Positions 48,401 to 59,600 of a stretch of 64,000 nucleotides of DNA are shown here, piece after piece. A program made the translations under genes and the position numbers. The notes beneath the pieces were generated by a model. The model was not told the DNA's origin. It did not search any database and saw nothing but the letters and a program-made list of their open reading frames with translations. The stretch is from Simmondsia chinensis (taxonomy: Eukaryota > Streptophyta > Magnoliopsida > Caryophyllales > Simmondsiaceae): assembly GCA_018398585.1 (NCBI GenBank), contig JAGTTD010000006.1, forward strand, positions 4,042,501 to 4,106,500, in the 5' to 3' direction. The stretch's first letter is position 1; each line of letters begins with the position of its first letter.

Positions 48401-51400
48401 AAGGATGTGCAGGTAGGGCAAGGCTCAGAATATACTTCAACTTACTTGTTCTTTGCTTGCTTTTTTTTGTTCATCTCTCTCTCTCGCTCTCTCTCTCTCT
48501 CTATATATATATGTAAGTGTGTGGGTGCATTCTATGGGGGGTCAGTTGGGTTCTCTGCCTGTGCATATACTTATGCTAGTCTAATGTTCTATTGTATAAT
48601 TTTAATCTTCCTAAGGTGATACTCCATGCTAATTGTTATTTTGAGACATCTGTTTTCACATGTGGTTTCGTATGCCGACATGGATAATTTTTTTTCTCTT
48701 GTTTGGTGCAGATGCTGTCATTGAACAAGCAAATTGGAATACGTCTAAAGTTAGGGATAAGCTTCTACGTGACATAGATGAACATATTGCTTCTGTTCGT
48801 GCTGCCAAATTGTCTGAACTTACGGCTAAGTATGAGGTATGATAATCAGGGGCTGGTTCTCTTATTGCTTAGTATTTAATCATTTTTGCTTTATCTTGTG
48901 CAATCCATCAAGTTTAGGATTGCCTTTGAGGAAAGCATTGGTTGTGTTTCATCTATATACTTGTCCTCATCTGCAAAAGTGTTTATGATTTTATGGCACT
49001 TGAATTTGGTATAAGATAACAAGATGATGGAGAAGAAACTGCTGCTAATTCCTTAGTTGTTGATGCAATCTTTCAGTTATGATGGCATTGTACCCTCTTG
49101 AATAATGAATATATCCAGTGCCTCAAGGGCTCCCGCCTACGCAGGGTCTGGGGGGCGGATGTACACAGCCTTCCCCCTTCAGGGTGTTAACCTGAAGAGA
49201 GGCTGTTTCCCAGTGCCCCCAACCTGAGGGTGAGGACTTCCCAGGAGGTCACCCATCCTGGTACTACTCTCGCCCAAGCACGCTTAACTTCAGAGTTCTA
49301 ATGGGATTCGGTGACGGCGTGTTGGTGCCCTCTTTGGTATTGTACCCTCTTGAATGACAATACTAAATTGTACCTGCAGGCAAAGTTAAATGAGGCACTC
49401 TCAGGGCCTGTGGAAGCGCTTTTGGATACTGCTAGTGATGAGACATGGCCATCAATAAGAAAACTCCTCAAGCGTGAGACTCAGACAGCAGTTTCTGGGC
49501 TTTCAAATGATCTTTCTAGTTTTGATATGGACGAGCAAACTAAAGAGAAAATGCTTGCAAAGCTGGAGGATTATGCGAGAAGTGTGGTTGAGGCAAAGGC
49601 TAGAGAAGAAGCATCAAGGGTATTGATCCGTATGAAGGACAGGTAGTTATTCCACAGTCATCTTTGTGTTGAACAGGTCATACTTTCTAGGCATGGGGAT
49701 GCTGATTGTGCCTTTCTGCAGATTCTCAACATTGTTCAGTCATGATTCTGACTCAATGCCACGGGTCTGGACTGGGAAGGAGGATATCAGGGCAATCACA
49801 AAAGTGGCCCGCTCTGCGGTATGGAAGTTTGGATGAAATCTATAGTTAATGACTTCTTTCAATGTTAATTGGAGTGTTCTAATTCTATCTGTTTAATGTT
49901 CTTGCAGTCCTTGAAATTGCTTTCTGTTATGGCTGCAATACGGTTGGACGATGAAGCTGATGATATTGAGAGAACTCTATCTGTTGCTTTGGTGGATAGC
50001 AAAACTAGCACCAGTGAGAGGAGCATCACAGTGGCAGATCCATTGGCATCTAGTACTTGGGAAAAGGTGGGTTGTCCTTGTTCCATCACACATGCTTGTG
50101 CTTAGCCTTTATTCATGAAACATAAATGCCAAGCATGAGCATGAAACTTACAAGACTTACTTAAAAAAAGGATGAAACTTACACAGTTTATCTGGTAGGA
50201 CCCAGTTGTCATCAGCCATTGATGTGTTGCAATGAATAACTAGGCTTGATGTTGCTCTTCTTTTTGAGAGAAACCTGTTTTATGTCGATGTCATCCATTA
50301 TGGACTCCCAACATTTTAGGGGAAGTTAATTGATGCATGCTAAGATTACTTGTTTTCTAGCGAACTTTTTGTGTCAATAGCATGGAATCCGTTTGTAGAG
50401 TGAACTAGTGAGGTACTTTTTTTAAGATAGGAAATTACAATTTCATAATCAATCCCGATGCAAAGTAGTTTCAGAGTGTATGCATCAATTATGAGTGAGA
50501 TAAGGATAGCAGGCAGGTTATCAACAGTTTTCAAGTTAATATTCTGCTCATATCTTTTAGGTTTGTTAGTTTGTGATAATATATATTTGTGATAGATCTT
50601 ATGCTATGTTTCAGTGGATGAAAACAGAAGTTGCGGCGTGATAAATGTGTATGTGCCACTGCACCCTCCAGTCTCTGAATGGAGTTGGCATGTACTCCAC
50701 ATGCTGTGTGCATTTGTTAATGGAAGTTTTTGCTTTTCTTCAAGGATTCTCTATCTGTAAATGCTACAATGTACATGAGCTGCTTCCTTGTCGATCTCCA
50801 TCTCCTCCTTTACTTTTTGCTGCACAAAACATTTCTTGCGTGTCTAAATCATTCGTCAGAAACTCCCTTGGACTCGTTGGTTGTGTGTTGTTCCCTAGGG
50901 CACATTCAGACACACCATTTTTGATACTTCATAGTTATGAAAAGCTTAATGTTCTTTCTAGTTATGATAATTAGTTATGGGCTATACAGGTCCCGTCCTC
51001 GAAGACACTAATTACTCCCGTCCAGTGCAAATCACTGTGGAGGCAATTTAAGGCGGAGACAGAATACAGCGTCAGTCAGGCGATAGCTGCTCAGGCATGA
51101 TCCCATCTCCTGCTTTTGAATATTGCTTTTGCTTGTATAATTATCAATTGATTGGATGAGATTATTATTGGGATTGTCTCTAATTGTCACTTCAATTGTT
51201 GGATGTATTTGTGTATGGTTTTTGGAATTTAATATTCCATATGGGGGTCCTCGGAAACAGCCTTTCTTCCACCCGGAAGGGGAAAGGCTGCGTACGTCCG
51301 CCCCCCCAGACCCTGCTTCTTGCGGGAGCCCCTATGGCACTGGGACTGTTGTTGTTGTTGTATGGGTGGCATCTGGGGATGTCGGGGGGGGGGGGGGGTT

Positions 51401-54077
51401 GGTAATGGGTTTGCCTCCCTTGTATCCCTACTAGTACTCGTCACCCAAGTCCATACTTGTCGTCCACCTTGGTATGAAATGGATACTCATATCTATCTCT
51501 GTAGGTTCAAGCCTGTACTTACATTACATACCCACTTTTCTGCGGTGTCCTATGGGTCTCTATTATCTACCCCATACACGCCTCAGTACACGTACCTAAT
51601 GGTTCCGTATCTGCCTATCTGTATTTGTTATTACCTTTATTATATCTTGCCACATTATTGAATAATAAAATGAGTACGTATAAGTACATATTCATACATG
51701 TACCATTTCATTTTTCAAATTAATTAATACAAATTGGGCACATGTTGCAGATGAAGACGATTAGACATGACCTTATCGACCTAAGCCTTAATAGAGAGAT
51801 GACCTTTTTAGATATAGTTGAAAATACGTTTAGTGGACATTGATGTTAGGAGAGAGGAGCACACGGATGCTAAGTTTGCAGTGCCCCTAGGCTTGCATAT
51901 CTATTTTTTGCATGTTTGTTATTGCTTTGTTTGACTTGGATTTCATAAATATTGTTCTTTTAGGGTTGGGAGCCTTTCTAAAACTCTCTTTATAGGGTAG
52001 CACCCTGTAGGGTTAAGGCTGTGTATATTTTCTTCTCCCCAAACCGTGTCTTGGCGGGAGCCTATTTGAGACACTAGGTTATTGTTCTTGTTGTTGTTGG
52101 GGCATGTGTTGCGGGGTGAGTATGGGGGGTTGGGAGCCTTTCTAAAACTCTCTTTATAGGGTAGCACCCTGTAGGGTTAAGGCTGTGTATATTTTCTTCT
52201 CCCCAAACCGTGTCTTGGCGGGAGCCTATTTGAGACACTAGGTTATTGTTCTTGTTGTTGTTGGGGCATGTGTTGCGGGGTGAGTATGGGGAAAAAGTAG
52301 TGGGTAGATGGCGGAAGCATTATACCCATACTTGCCCCGTGCCCCTGGCGGTATTGCCATGTGGACTTGACCCATACCTGCTACCTGCAACTTGCCCCTT
52401 CCCTAGTGGCATCATAAAAGAGTCAAGACCCTTAGTTAACTAGTGAAACAAAATTTAGCTTTGGTTTCAGATGGTTTAATTTTCATTGGCATATAGCCTT
52501 TTTCAAAAGATGTACTGCTGTCTATGTTGGACAAATGTGATAATATCGAGCATCTTGTTGGCAATACATGAATATGTCAAGTTATTTAGCGCCTTAGCAT
52601 GAGCTTCTGATGCTCGAAGCAGTGTCCTCTAACACTGGACTTGAGGCAATTTTGTTTCAAGTTATAGATAAAATGGGTAATGAGAGGCTGACCTTTAGAT
52701 CCTTGAGCCAGTTATTAGGCCTCGATTCCTGCATAGTGAGACTAGACGTTCGAGATAGGCCTGGGAGTGGTTGTAAGACATAGAAAGCCAGCCAAGAAAG
52801 AGGAAAAAACAGATAGTTGTGAAGTTTCTGGGTGTGCCTATTCGATGGAAGCAAATTGCGTTCACAGTAGGTAGGGTATTGCGAACATTATGTAATTTGA
52901 CATGATGTTTGCTTTGGTTTTTAAGGGAGCATTTTAAGTCTTATATTTGAAATGCACTTGTTAATTTCACCCTTTTCAATATCTTTTAGTATGTATGTAC
53001 GTTTTGTAACTATTTTAAAAATAAAGTATAATGAATATATATTATGGATGCTATTACAAACGTACCATTATGTAAATAATGAATCCGTACCTGTGCAATA
53101 ACTGAATCACCTTTCTGAATTTTTAGGAAGCCAACAAGCGCAACAACAATTGGTTGCCACCGCCATGGGCCATTGCCGCAATGTTGATTCTGGGTTTCAA
53201 TGAATTTATGACACTTCTAAGGTCCAATCCCTCTTTCTTCGATCTTCTTCTCTCTTTTCTTTAAAGTGACTGCTGCGTTGTGCTCAATTTGGAATCTCCC
53301 ACTTGTGGCAGGAATCCTTTGTATCTTGCTGTAATCTTTGTCGGTTTTCTAGTCAGCAAAGCTTTGTGGGTGCAGCTAGACATATCGAATGAATTCCGCG
53401 GTGGCGTCGTGAGTTTCTTCTCCTTGGCTTTCATCATCACCCAAATCTTATGCTCGTCTTGCTTGGATTTGTTTCTTGCATCAGTTTGTAGTTTATGCTT
53501 GAAGCTATTCACATTCTCTGATGGAACTTGTGGAATGAGAATCCTTGCACTTGGGGTTAAATCCTCGACTACACAGGATTAGTTACTTTGATTCTTGATA
53601 ACGTGTTGGATAACAGTATTTGGACGTTGATATCATACTTGGACACTTCAAATTAGACAAAAGAAAAAGAAAATTTGGAGGGCTTGTTTAATGTCATTTC
53701 TTGTTTGTAGTTTTTGGTTTTTGAAAAACTACGTACTGGTTTTTCGAAACAATTTTCTTTTGTTTTTAGTTTTCTATTTTCAATTTTCACATAAATTAGG
53801 AAAAAACTGGAAACAGAAGACCAAAACCCAGAAACTTACGTTTCTGAAACCTTGCTTTTAGCTCCTTTAAAATTAAAAATTGCAAATAGAGAACAATATC
53901 AAATAGGCTTTTTTTACAAAATAGCCGAATCTAAACTTCTACGCACTCATGTACGAAATCTTTAAGGTTGGGGACCCTCCAAAACAGCCTCCCTTCAGGA
54001 TAGTGTTCGTAGAGGTAAAATTGCTTACATCTTACCCCTCGACCCTATTGTGGCGGGAGCCTCGATCAGGCACTTTT

Positions 54078-54108
<31 letters not shown>

Positions 54109-54465
54109 GGGTCGTCTCATGTATGATATGCTGCCTTACTCCGGCTGCGACGACAAGGACGTTATGGATATTTTACTTGTTTATTCATCAGTGTGCTTGC
54201 TTAAAATACTTGGTTCCTGCAGCTTCCAGGAATATTATCATTGTCAACAAAATTCCTCCCAACTGTGATGAACCTTCTCAGAAAACTAGCAGAAGAGGGA
54301 CAAAGACCTGCACCCAATGATCCTCCTAGAAATCCGGGCGTCACAGCAAAAAGCTTCCATGGTGGAGCTGACACTGCCGACGGGTTGTCATCCACAGGCT
54401 CATCTCGAGTTACCACATCAGCAGATAATGGCACAGAGTACTCGAGTTCCTCTAAGGACGACTAA
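39306..54465 (+). CDS. RHD3: ROOT HAIR DEFECTIVE 3 (RHD3/Sey1 family) ER-fusion GTPase, 23 coding exons
   Basis: Membrane-anchored dynamin-like GTPase that fuses ER tubules (atlastin/Sey1p class). Exons: 39306-39309, 40659-40808, 41223-41289, 41369-41471, 42032-42102, 42181-42244, 42373-42438, 42656-42703, 42787-42849, 42931-42987, 43383-43541, 43612-43680, 43773-43864, 44561-44639, 48247-48412, 48712-48836, 49380-49642, 49722-49818, 49908-50066, 50990-51094, 53127-53221, 53312-53408, 54223-54465. They join to 813 codons in frame. P-loop GPQSSGKST is at residues 47-55, switch SQTTKG near 75-80, DLEG at 97-100 and the RD specificity motif at 171-172. A long helical region follows, then two membrane segments (about 682-700 and 704-722) and a C-terminal amphipathic helix ([20 protein letters not shown]). 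Arabidopsis RHD3 is 802 aa. Exon 1 codes only ATG+G. Intron 20 uses a GC donor. Introns 14, 16, 20 and 22 hold transposons. No lesion is seen, so the gene looks functional. Confidence 0.95.
39381..39410 (+). repeat. TA microsatellite in RHD3 intron 1
   Basis: Fifteen TA units about 70 bp after the 4-nt first coding exon. Confidence 0.9.
39958..40262 (-). mobile_element. Probable L1-type LINE 3' end in RHD3 intron 1
   Basis: The minus strand reads GTTTGAGCCCTAGTTTTC, then GCTTTGTAGCGCTTTGG, and ends in CTATATATCTCACTAACTTA followed by CCAAAAAAGAAAAG, the usual look of plant L1 3' UTRs with a poly(A)-like end. No coding left. Confidence 0.45.
44976..46212 (+). mobile_element. hAT-type non-autonomous element in RHD3 intron 14, split by a nested MITE
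   Basis: Perfect 8-bp target duplication ATTGTAAT at 44968-44975 and 46213-46220. Ends TAAGGGTGGCAAATTTG and, reversed, CAGGGGTGGGAAATTTG. The interior has repeated ACACGAC and GGGTT words. It contains the younger insertion 45381-46056. Confidence 0.87.
45381..46056 (+). mobile_element. Mutator-like MITE nested in the hAT element
   Basis: Perfect 9-bp target duplication TATAATTAA at 45372-45380 and 46057-46065. Long inverted ends: TTGTAAATTATAGAAAATCC at the left; the reverse complement of the right reads GGGTAAATTACAGAAAACCC. A 9-bp duplication with long inverted repeats is typical of Mutator-derived elements. Confidence 0.87.
46416..47098 (+). mobile_element. Truncated hAT-type element rich in CGGGT, RHD3 intron 14
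   Basis: Left end TAGAGATGGCAATCGGGTC resembles the elements at 8869 and 10972. The body is rich in GGGTCGGGT words to about 47098, but no matching right end is seen. Confidence 0.6.
47175..47529 (+). mobile_element. Long tail-bearing insertion with unidentified head, RHD3 intron 14
   Basis: Perfect 15-bp target duplication TATCCAGACCATGAT at 47160-47174 and 47530-47544. The last 150 bp or so are the shared tail (CATGACGACTCGATTTTTAG onward). The first 220 bp, including about 20 consecutive T, match neither the 5S head nor the LINE coding I can recognise; it may be LINE 3' UTR of another subfamily. Confidence 0.8.
48474..48512 (+). repeat. CT/TA compound microsatellite in RHD3 intron 15
   Basis: CT repeats with one CG interruption followed by TA repeats. 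No coding effect. Confidence 0.85.
49104..49338 (-). mobile_element. 5S-headed SINE, full length (head type A), in RHD3 intron 16
   Basis: Perfect 17-bp target duplication ATTGTACCCTCTTGAAT at 49087-49103 and 49339-49355. On the minus strand it begins ACCAAAGAGGGCACCAACAC, identical to the copy at 62937, continues through the 5S head and ends in the LINE tail. The right target duplication lies only 24 bp from the exon 17 acceptor, so the insertion nearly abuts the splice site. Confidence 0.92.
51237..51361 (+). mobile_element. Tail-only SINE/LINE insertion in RHD3 intron 20
   Basis: ATATGGGGGTCCTCGGAAAC to GGCACTGGGACTG, then GTT repeats. Very close to the tail at 47410-47529 (both have CTTCCACCCGGAAGGGG), so these two share a recent source. 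Target duplication not clear. Confidence 0.8.
51750..52097 (+). mobile_element. 5'-truncated RTE-type LINE end in RHD3 intron 20
   Basis: Begins with decayed LINE C-terminal coding ([16 protein letters not shown], related to the TIRQDL segment of the copy at 62121) and ends in the shared tail with GTT repeats. Imperfect target duplication GGGCACATGTTGC (about 51737) versus GGGCATGTGTTGC (about 52098), 11 of 13 bases. The tail was later tandemly duplicated with its flank. Confidence 0.78.
51963..52290 (+). repeat. 164-bp tandem duplication in RHD3 intron 20
   Basis: The LINE tail plus its right target duplication and about 20 bp of flank (ending GCGGGGTGAGTATGGGG) occur twice in a row with a period of 164 bp and no visible differences. 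The unit includes host flank, so it arose after insertion. Confidence 0.88.
53964..54111 (+). mobile_element. Tail-only SINE/LINE insertion in RHD3 intron 22 with T and G runs
   Basis: GGTTGGGGACCCTCCAAAAC to CGGGAGCCTCGATCAGGCAC, then 14 T and 24 G in a row (54074-54111). The usual GTT end is replaced by these homopolymers, which could be real or an assembly error. Confidence 0.7.
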
Positions 54466-56677
54466 ACGAGCGAACCATTTACACAGAAGATTTATCATCT
54501 TTCATCATCGAAGATGTACCACAATGAAGAGCACGGATCCCAAATCGGTGAGGCATTTCTACCGTCATGACATGTTTGAGATCGAGAAGGAGAGAGAGAT
54601 TACGTGGACAAAGTTACCGATATTTGTTTACATGTCATATAATAGAGGCTTCTATGTTGTTGCCCTTTATTTTACTGGGTATTATTTAGGTGTTGACATT
54701 AATGTTGAGTGAATTTTAAAGCCATTCAAGTGATTCAGTTTTGGCCCTATGTACCAAAAAGAGGTTTCCGTGCTTGGTTGTATTGTGTAATTATTCGTCT
54801 TTTATCTTTCGGAAAACCAAACAATAGCAATTCAAGTGGGATTTGTGGACTGTTCTTGATTTCAGTGTGAGGGTTGGATATCATTCAGGAGATACATTTT
54901 GCAAGACTCGCTTTGCTCTTGCTCTAGCAAAGATTTTTTCTGTATATCCTTTCTAAATCCTGCATAAATTCCATCACCTGATGAAGGCGGGATTCGATAA
55001 TAAGTCTTAGGTACCACTCCCAAGAGCCTATACCAGCTGACCTAACTGACATTTTTAGTAAGTTTTGTATGTTTGAATCGTTCTAGGTCTGTTAGAGAGG
55101 AAGTGACATGGTGGAGGCAACTTATTGGGATTGCACTACACATAAGGGACATGAAGACGACGAGTTTGGGCTACAGATTGTGATCGTGTAGTATGAGAGA
55201 ACCTTAAGTCTTGATTGTTTTTTTTAGCATAGTTGGCCTCGATTTTCAGTTACTGCAGTTTGGTCATGCCAAGGAGCTTGTCCAGGTGCGCAATTGGGTT
55301 TTGACCTCGTGACCTTGGTGTGGGGTTGATTGTTTCACCACCAACTGGGCCTAAGCTGGGCTCGGTGTGCACAGGATTGATAATGTCGAAAAAGAGGTCA
55401 AATTTGGTGGCCCCTATGCATAGACCCTGACAACTATCAGTATTGCTTCGGGCCTTCAAATTTTAGGTCCTAAATTTTTGGGTTTTTAGTTTTAAAGTAT
55501 CAGTTGTTAATATTATTAAGTTTAATAATTAAAATTTTTATATAATTTGTTGTATATGTAAGATTCCATTTGAAAATTACACTTAGAGCCTCAAAAATAT
55601 TGGAGCCAGCGTTGATAAGTATGCACCAATTGCTTACAAAATGAAACTGTCGCATTACTTAAGAAATTTGAAGTGCCAAAATTTGGCAATCCAATCATTC
55701 ACCACGTTTGCTTTCCTAGAGCAATTGGCTATTTGCACCGACTCACATTCCTGGGTGATACCTGTAATGTCAGCCATTTTTTCTTCGATAATAAGCAACA
55801 CTGTCGCTATATAAAACGGCAACTTGTACAAACGAGGTTACACTTAATCCATATAAAAGCGGGAATAAATAAGTAAATACACAAAAGTTAAGACAAAACA
55901 AGAAAATAAGACAAAAATAGAACACAAAAATAGATAGGCAAAGAAGAATCAAATAGGCACTTGTATAATGTCAGCCATAATGTTCGGAATCTTCTAATGC
56001 GTGTTGGAATCCCCCTTGAGAGCATGAGTTTCCTTTTTATCCTTCTTTTTTTCAAGAATCACTATTTTATAATTATTATCTATAATGCATAAAACTATAC
56101 TAGAATATCAAAGCTCGAGCAACAGGACATCCTCATCGGAGTCTCCATTGTCAAAAATAATTTGCAATTTGGATGAAAAAATAGTACTATTTGCTATAAG
56201 CTGAAGACAACAAGTTTGACCTTCAACCATTATCATATCCTTATCTAAGTTATCTTTCAACTCAAAATGAGCTTCTAGTATTATGTATTCAACATAATAT
56301 TATCCTTCCAACTCAAACTCCTTTGATGTAAGGGCTTATGCTAGTTGTATCTAATTGTCGTATTTATAACTTTTGTGCCTCTATATAAGCTCATCAAATT
56401 CTCGTAGTTTGTATCCAATACAATATAGAAAATACAATTCATCTTTTTCTCATGGTAAATTATCACTCCTCTTAAAACATAGTTCTCTAAAGAAATCATT
56501 TAATATTCCTACACAATTATTGTCCATAATTTATAGAGACCCGTTTTCACATCACTGTTACGGTATACACAGACGATAAGTTTTCTTCGAAACTATTATT
56601 CAAGTCTCCAAAACCCCATTTTACATACTAAAAATACAAACCCTTCATAGAGATGCTCATAATGTACTGAATCATAC
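54466..56677. other. 3' flank of RHD3 and gap to the 2-ODD gene
   Basis: 54466 to about 54950 is likely RHD3 3' UTR and downstream DNA. 55240-55460 looks like old LTR-type sequence (CACCACCAACTGGGCCTAAG) but is not classified. The remainder to 56677 holds the 2-ODD 3' flank on the minus strand. No other gene is supported. Confidence 0.45.
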
Positions 56678-59600
56678 TTACTTAGAAATAGCATAGTGAG
56701 CCAAAGTGATCTCATATTGAGGGCTAGAAGGAGGGTGGGTCTTGTTCTTGAACCTAAGTTGAAGGTAGTCCTTGTAGAGGAATCCTCTATACTTGGGTGC
56801 TTCTTCAATCTCCTTGGTGAACTTTGGCAATGGCTCCACCCACTTCTCTCCGTTCAAATTGTAGAAAAACGTGATCGAGTAACGGCTCCTTCCTTCCGGC
56901 CTCATTACTCTGTGCGTCGCGCTCTTCATCTTGTCGTTGCTCAGTACCTTCATAGCAGACAAATTTAGGAAGTAACTGGTTAAAAGTGGAAAGAAGTAAC
57001 TTTCATGAATTATTAGTCTTTTGTTTTGTGGATCTTGGGCTCCCTCTGCAGGTCAAGTTTATGGCTCGGTGAAACTTAACATGGTATTATTGTGAGCGGA
57101 TGATCCTAGGTTTTTGTTTCCCGCGCTGTGTCCTCAAAAAGAGGGGTGCATTTGAATTTTGTGCGGAGAGTTTCTCTAGTAAATGTTGGATTCAACTAAA
57201 CGTAATTTCCAATTAGACTAGAAAAGGCAAGAGGTGCGATTAGAGAAGACTCATATGTGAGGAGAAGTGTTAAGGTGGGCGTAATAAACCTAGTGGATTA
57301 CTCCGCCTAATATCAATTAGATTTGGGATGAAATTCCACTTAGACTTGTACGTGGATCTCATATATACCAACTTTGTAAGTCAAGCTTCTGATGAAATTC
57401 AACAATTTATGACAGACAACAATGATGCTCTTTGAATACATTCATAAAATCAAACTCGTACAGAAACGACGCAAAAGAACGAGTACCCGGATAACATCGC
57501 CAATGTTGACTACCAATTTGCCATGAGATGGAGTAACATCAATCCATTCCCCGGATTGCTTAACTTGAAGGCCACCAGCATCATCTTGGATCACAAAGGT
57601 GATGAGGTTCCCATCTTCATGTTGGCTGATCCCGATGTTCTCGGTTTCAGTTGCAGGAAAGTATCGTTTTGTGGTCATGAAATCGCAGCTCCGATCACGG
57701 TTGTAGTCCCTAAGGAAGCTTGGTGGAAGGCCAAAGCATTCACTTATAATGCTCTCCAAAAGAAGGCCTAATTTTGTTAAGCAAGAGAATAGCTCCTCTA
57801 GCACTTCCCTAATGTTTCATAAGCAATGATGGTTAGGGAACAAATTGAAGATCAATATGTGTAACCCAAACGTAACAGTAACCGCTTTAATGTAAGTGAT
57901 TGATTGAAAAAATTACACCAAGTCCATGTACTAGTCCCTGTATTAGTGATGTCAATATGGTTGTTAGAGTGAAATGTATGTTAAGTTTTTGATGAAATAT
58001 TTAATAGTTGGTCCATGTGTTGGGTTAAATTGAGTCAACATGTGTGGAGTTCTATTGGGTTACTTGCATCTAAATTAACTTAACTTCAATTTAACCATAG
58101 GAATAAATTGACATAATATAAATTATAGAGGGACTAATTTAATACAATTAAAAGTACAATGACTAAATTTACGCCATGAGTAAAGTATAAAGACATTTGG
58201 TGTATATAACCTTTAAAAAATCTTAAATTTTGATGGTAATTTTCTGAAAAATTGTGATGGTTAGGTGAAAAATAATTATTTTTTAAGGTAATTTTTCATA
58301 AAAAATCCAAAAAATACGACGCGACTAATTGTGCATACTTCCAAGGAGTTGTAGATATTTTATTTTAAGGAAAGAGTAGGATATTCGTTCACCCTCATAC
58401 AACACATTCGCGTAGTGCCTAAATGTGCGTCATGTGAAAATTTTGGACGAATGCTAATTACGTTGATTGAAGATGGTTCAAGGATAATTGCTAGATTTTA
58501 GGGGCCCAATAAGTTCTAATTGATATGTATTTTTGGATAACGAAGATGTCTTGTTTAGTTAAATCATACCTTAAATAACTCACTTTATATCATAATATCA
58601 TCTTTCTTACCTGTAAATTCTTATGTTTATTATTTCTTCAGATGTTCATTGTTTCTTCAGTTATAAATAATAATAATATACATTATTAGTAAACTCATAA
58701 TAATACAATCAATATTCAAATGATAAAACCCAAGTCATTTTGGATGGCTTGGAATATGGATAAATAGTGGCTGATTAAAAATTTGGGTCATAATAAGCAA
58801 AATTTTTAAAGTTAATTTGTTTAAAGAACATAAAATTTATGGTGATTAATCATTTTTAAAAATAATTTTACCTAAATATCAATTTTCATTCATTGCTTTG
58901 CGACTCTTTTTAAGTGCCCTTTTTTTTCCTATTTTTTCCTTTATTTTTCAAAGGTATTTACATTTTAACCACTCATATTTTTTAAATTTTTTTAAATTGA
59001 TTCCTCTTTTTAAAAAAAAATAAAACATAAGGACTATTTTAAATAAAAAATTTTAATTTAAATAAAGTTATAAAGTCGAAGAACTAATTAAAAAAAGGGT
59101 TATTAACACTAAAGGTTTTGTAATTTACTCATTGTGTCGATTTAATCCTTGCACTTAAAATTGTGTCAATTTAATTCTATACAACTGATATTGTGTCAAT
59201 TTGGTCCTTAGAGTAAAAAAATATTTCAAATTATCAAGAAATGTTTAATTACATTTTTAGAAGGGGATTTTATATTATTGGGCAAAAATTAGAAAAGTTT
59301 TATGTTTTTCCAAAAAAATTAAGTGAATTTTATATATTTATAAAAAAATATAATTATTTTAATTAATTATAGTAATGATATATAAGTTTACAAGAGAAAA
59401 AATATTTTTAAAATTTTTATAAAAATATTATAAGATCAAATATAATATTTTTATTAATATTATAATATCACTATTATATAATTAATTAAATTTTTATAAA
59501 TATAGAAAACCTTTTTTTCTATAAATATAAAAAATTCTTATTTTTTTTCAAAATATAAAATTTTACCTAAACATAAAATTAAATATTTAATTATTTTATT

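Larger units (their letters stand above)
51362..52440 (+). other. hAT-like GC-rich sequence broken by LINE and SINE insertions, RHD3 intron 20
   Basis: 51362-51650 and 52290-52400 share TACCCATAC/GGGTA-type words with the hAT element at 8869. One end is GTGGCATCTGGGGATG, the other GGCGGTATTGCCATGTGG. The LINE 51750-52097 and its duplication lie between. A 15-G run is at 51384-51398. Boundaries uncertain. Confidence 0.4.

Noticed and set aside
48419..48516. Alternative RHD3 exon ending with a hydrophobic segment
   Set aside because: It is intron read-through past the donor at 48413; the annotated splice keeps the family alignment and frame.
57523..57771. 82-codon plus-strand frame
   Set aside because: It is antisense to exon 2 of the 2-ODD gene.
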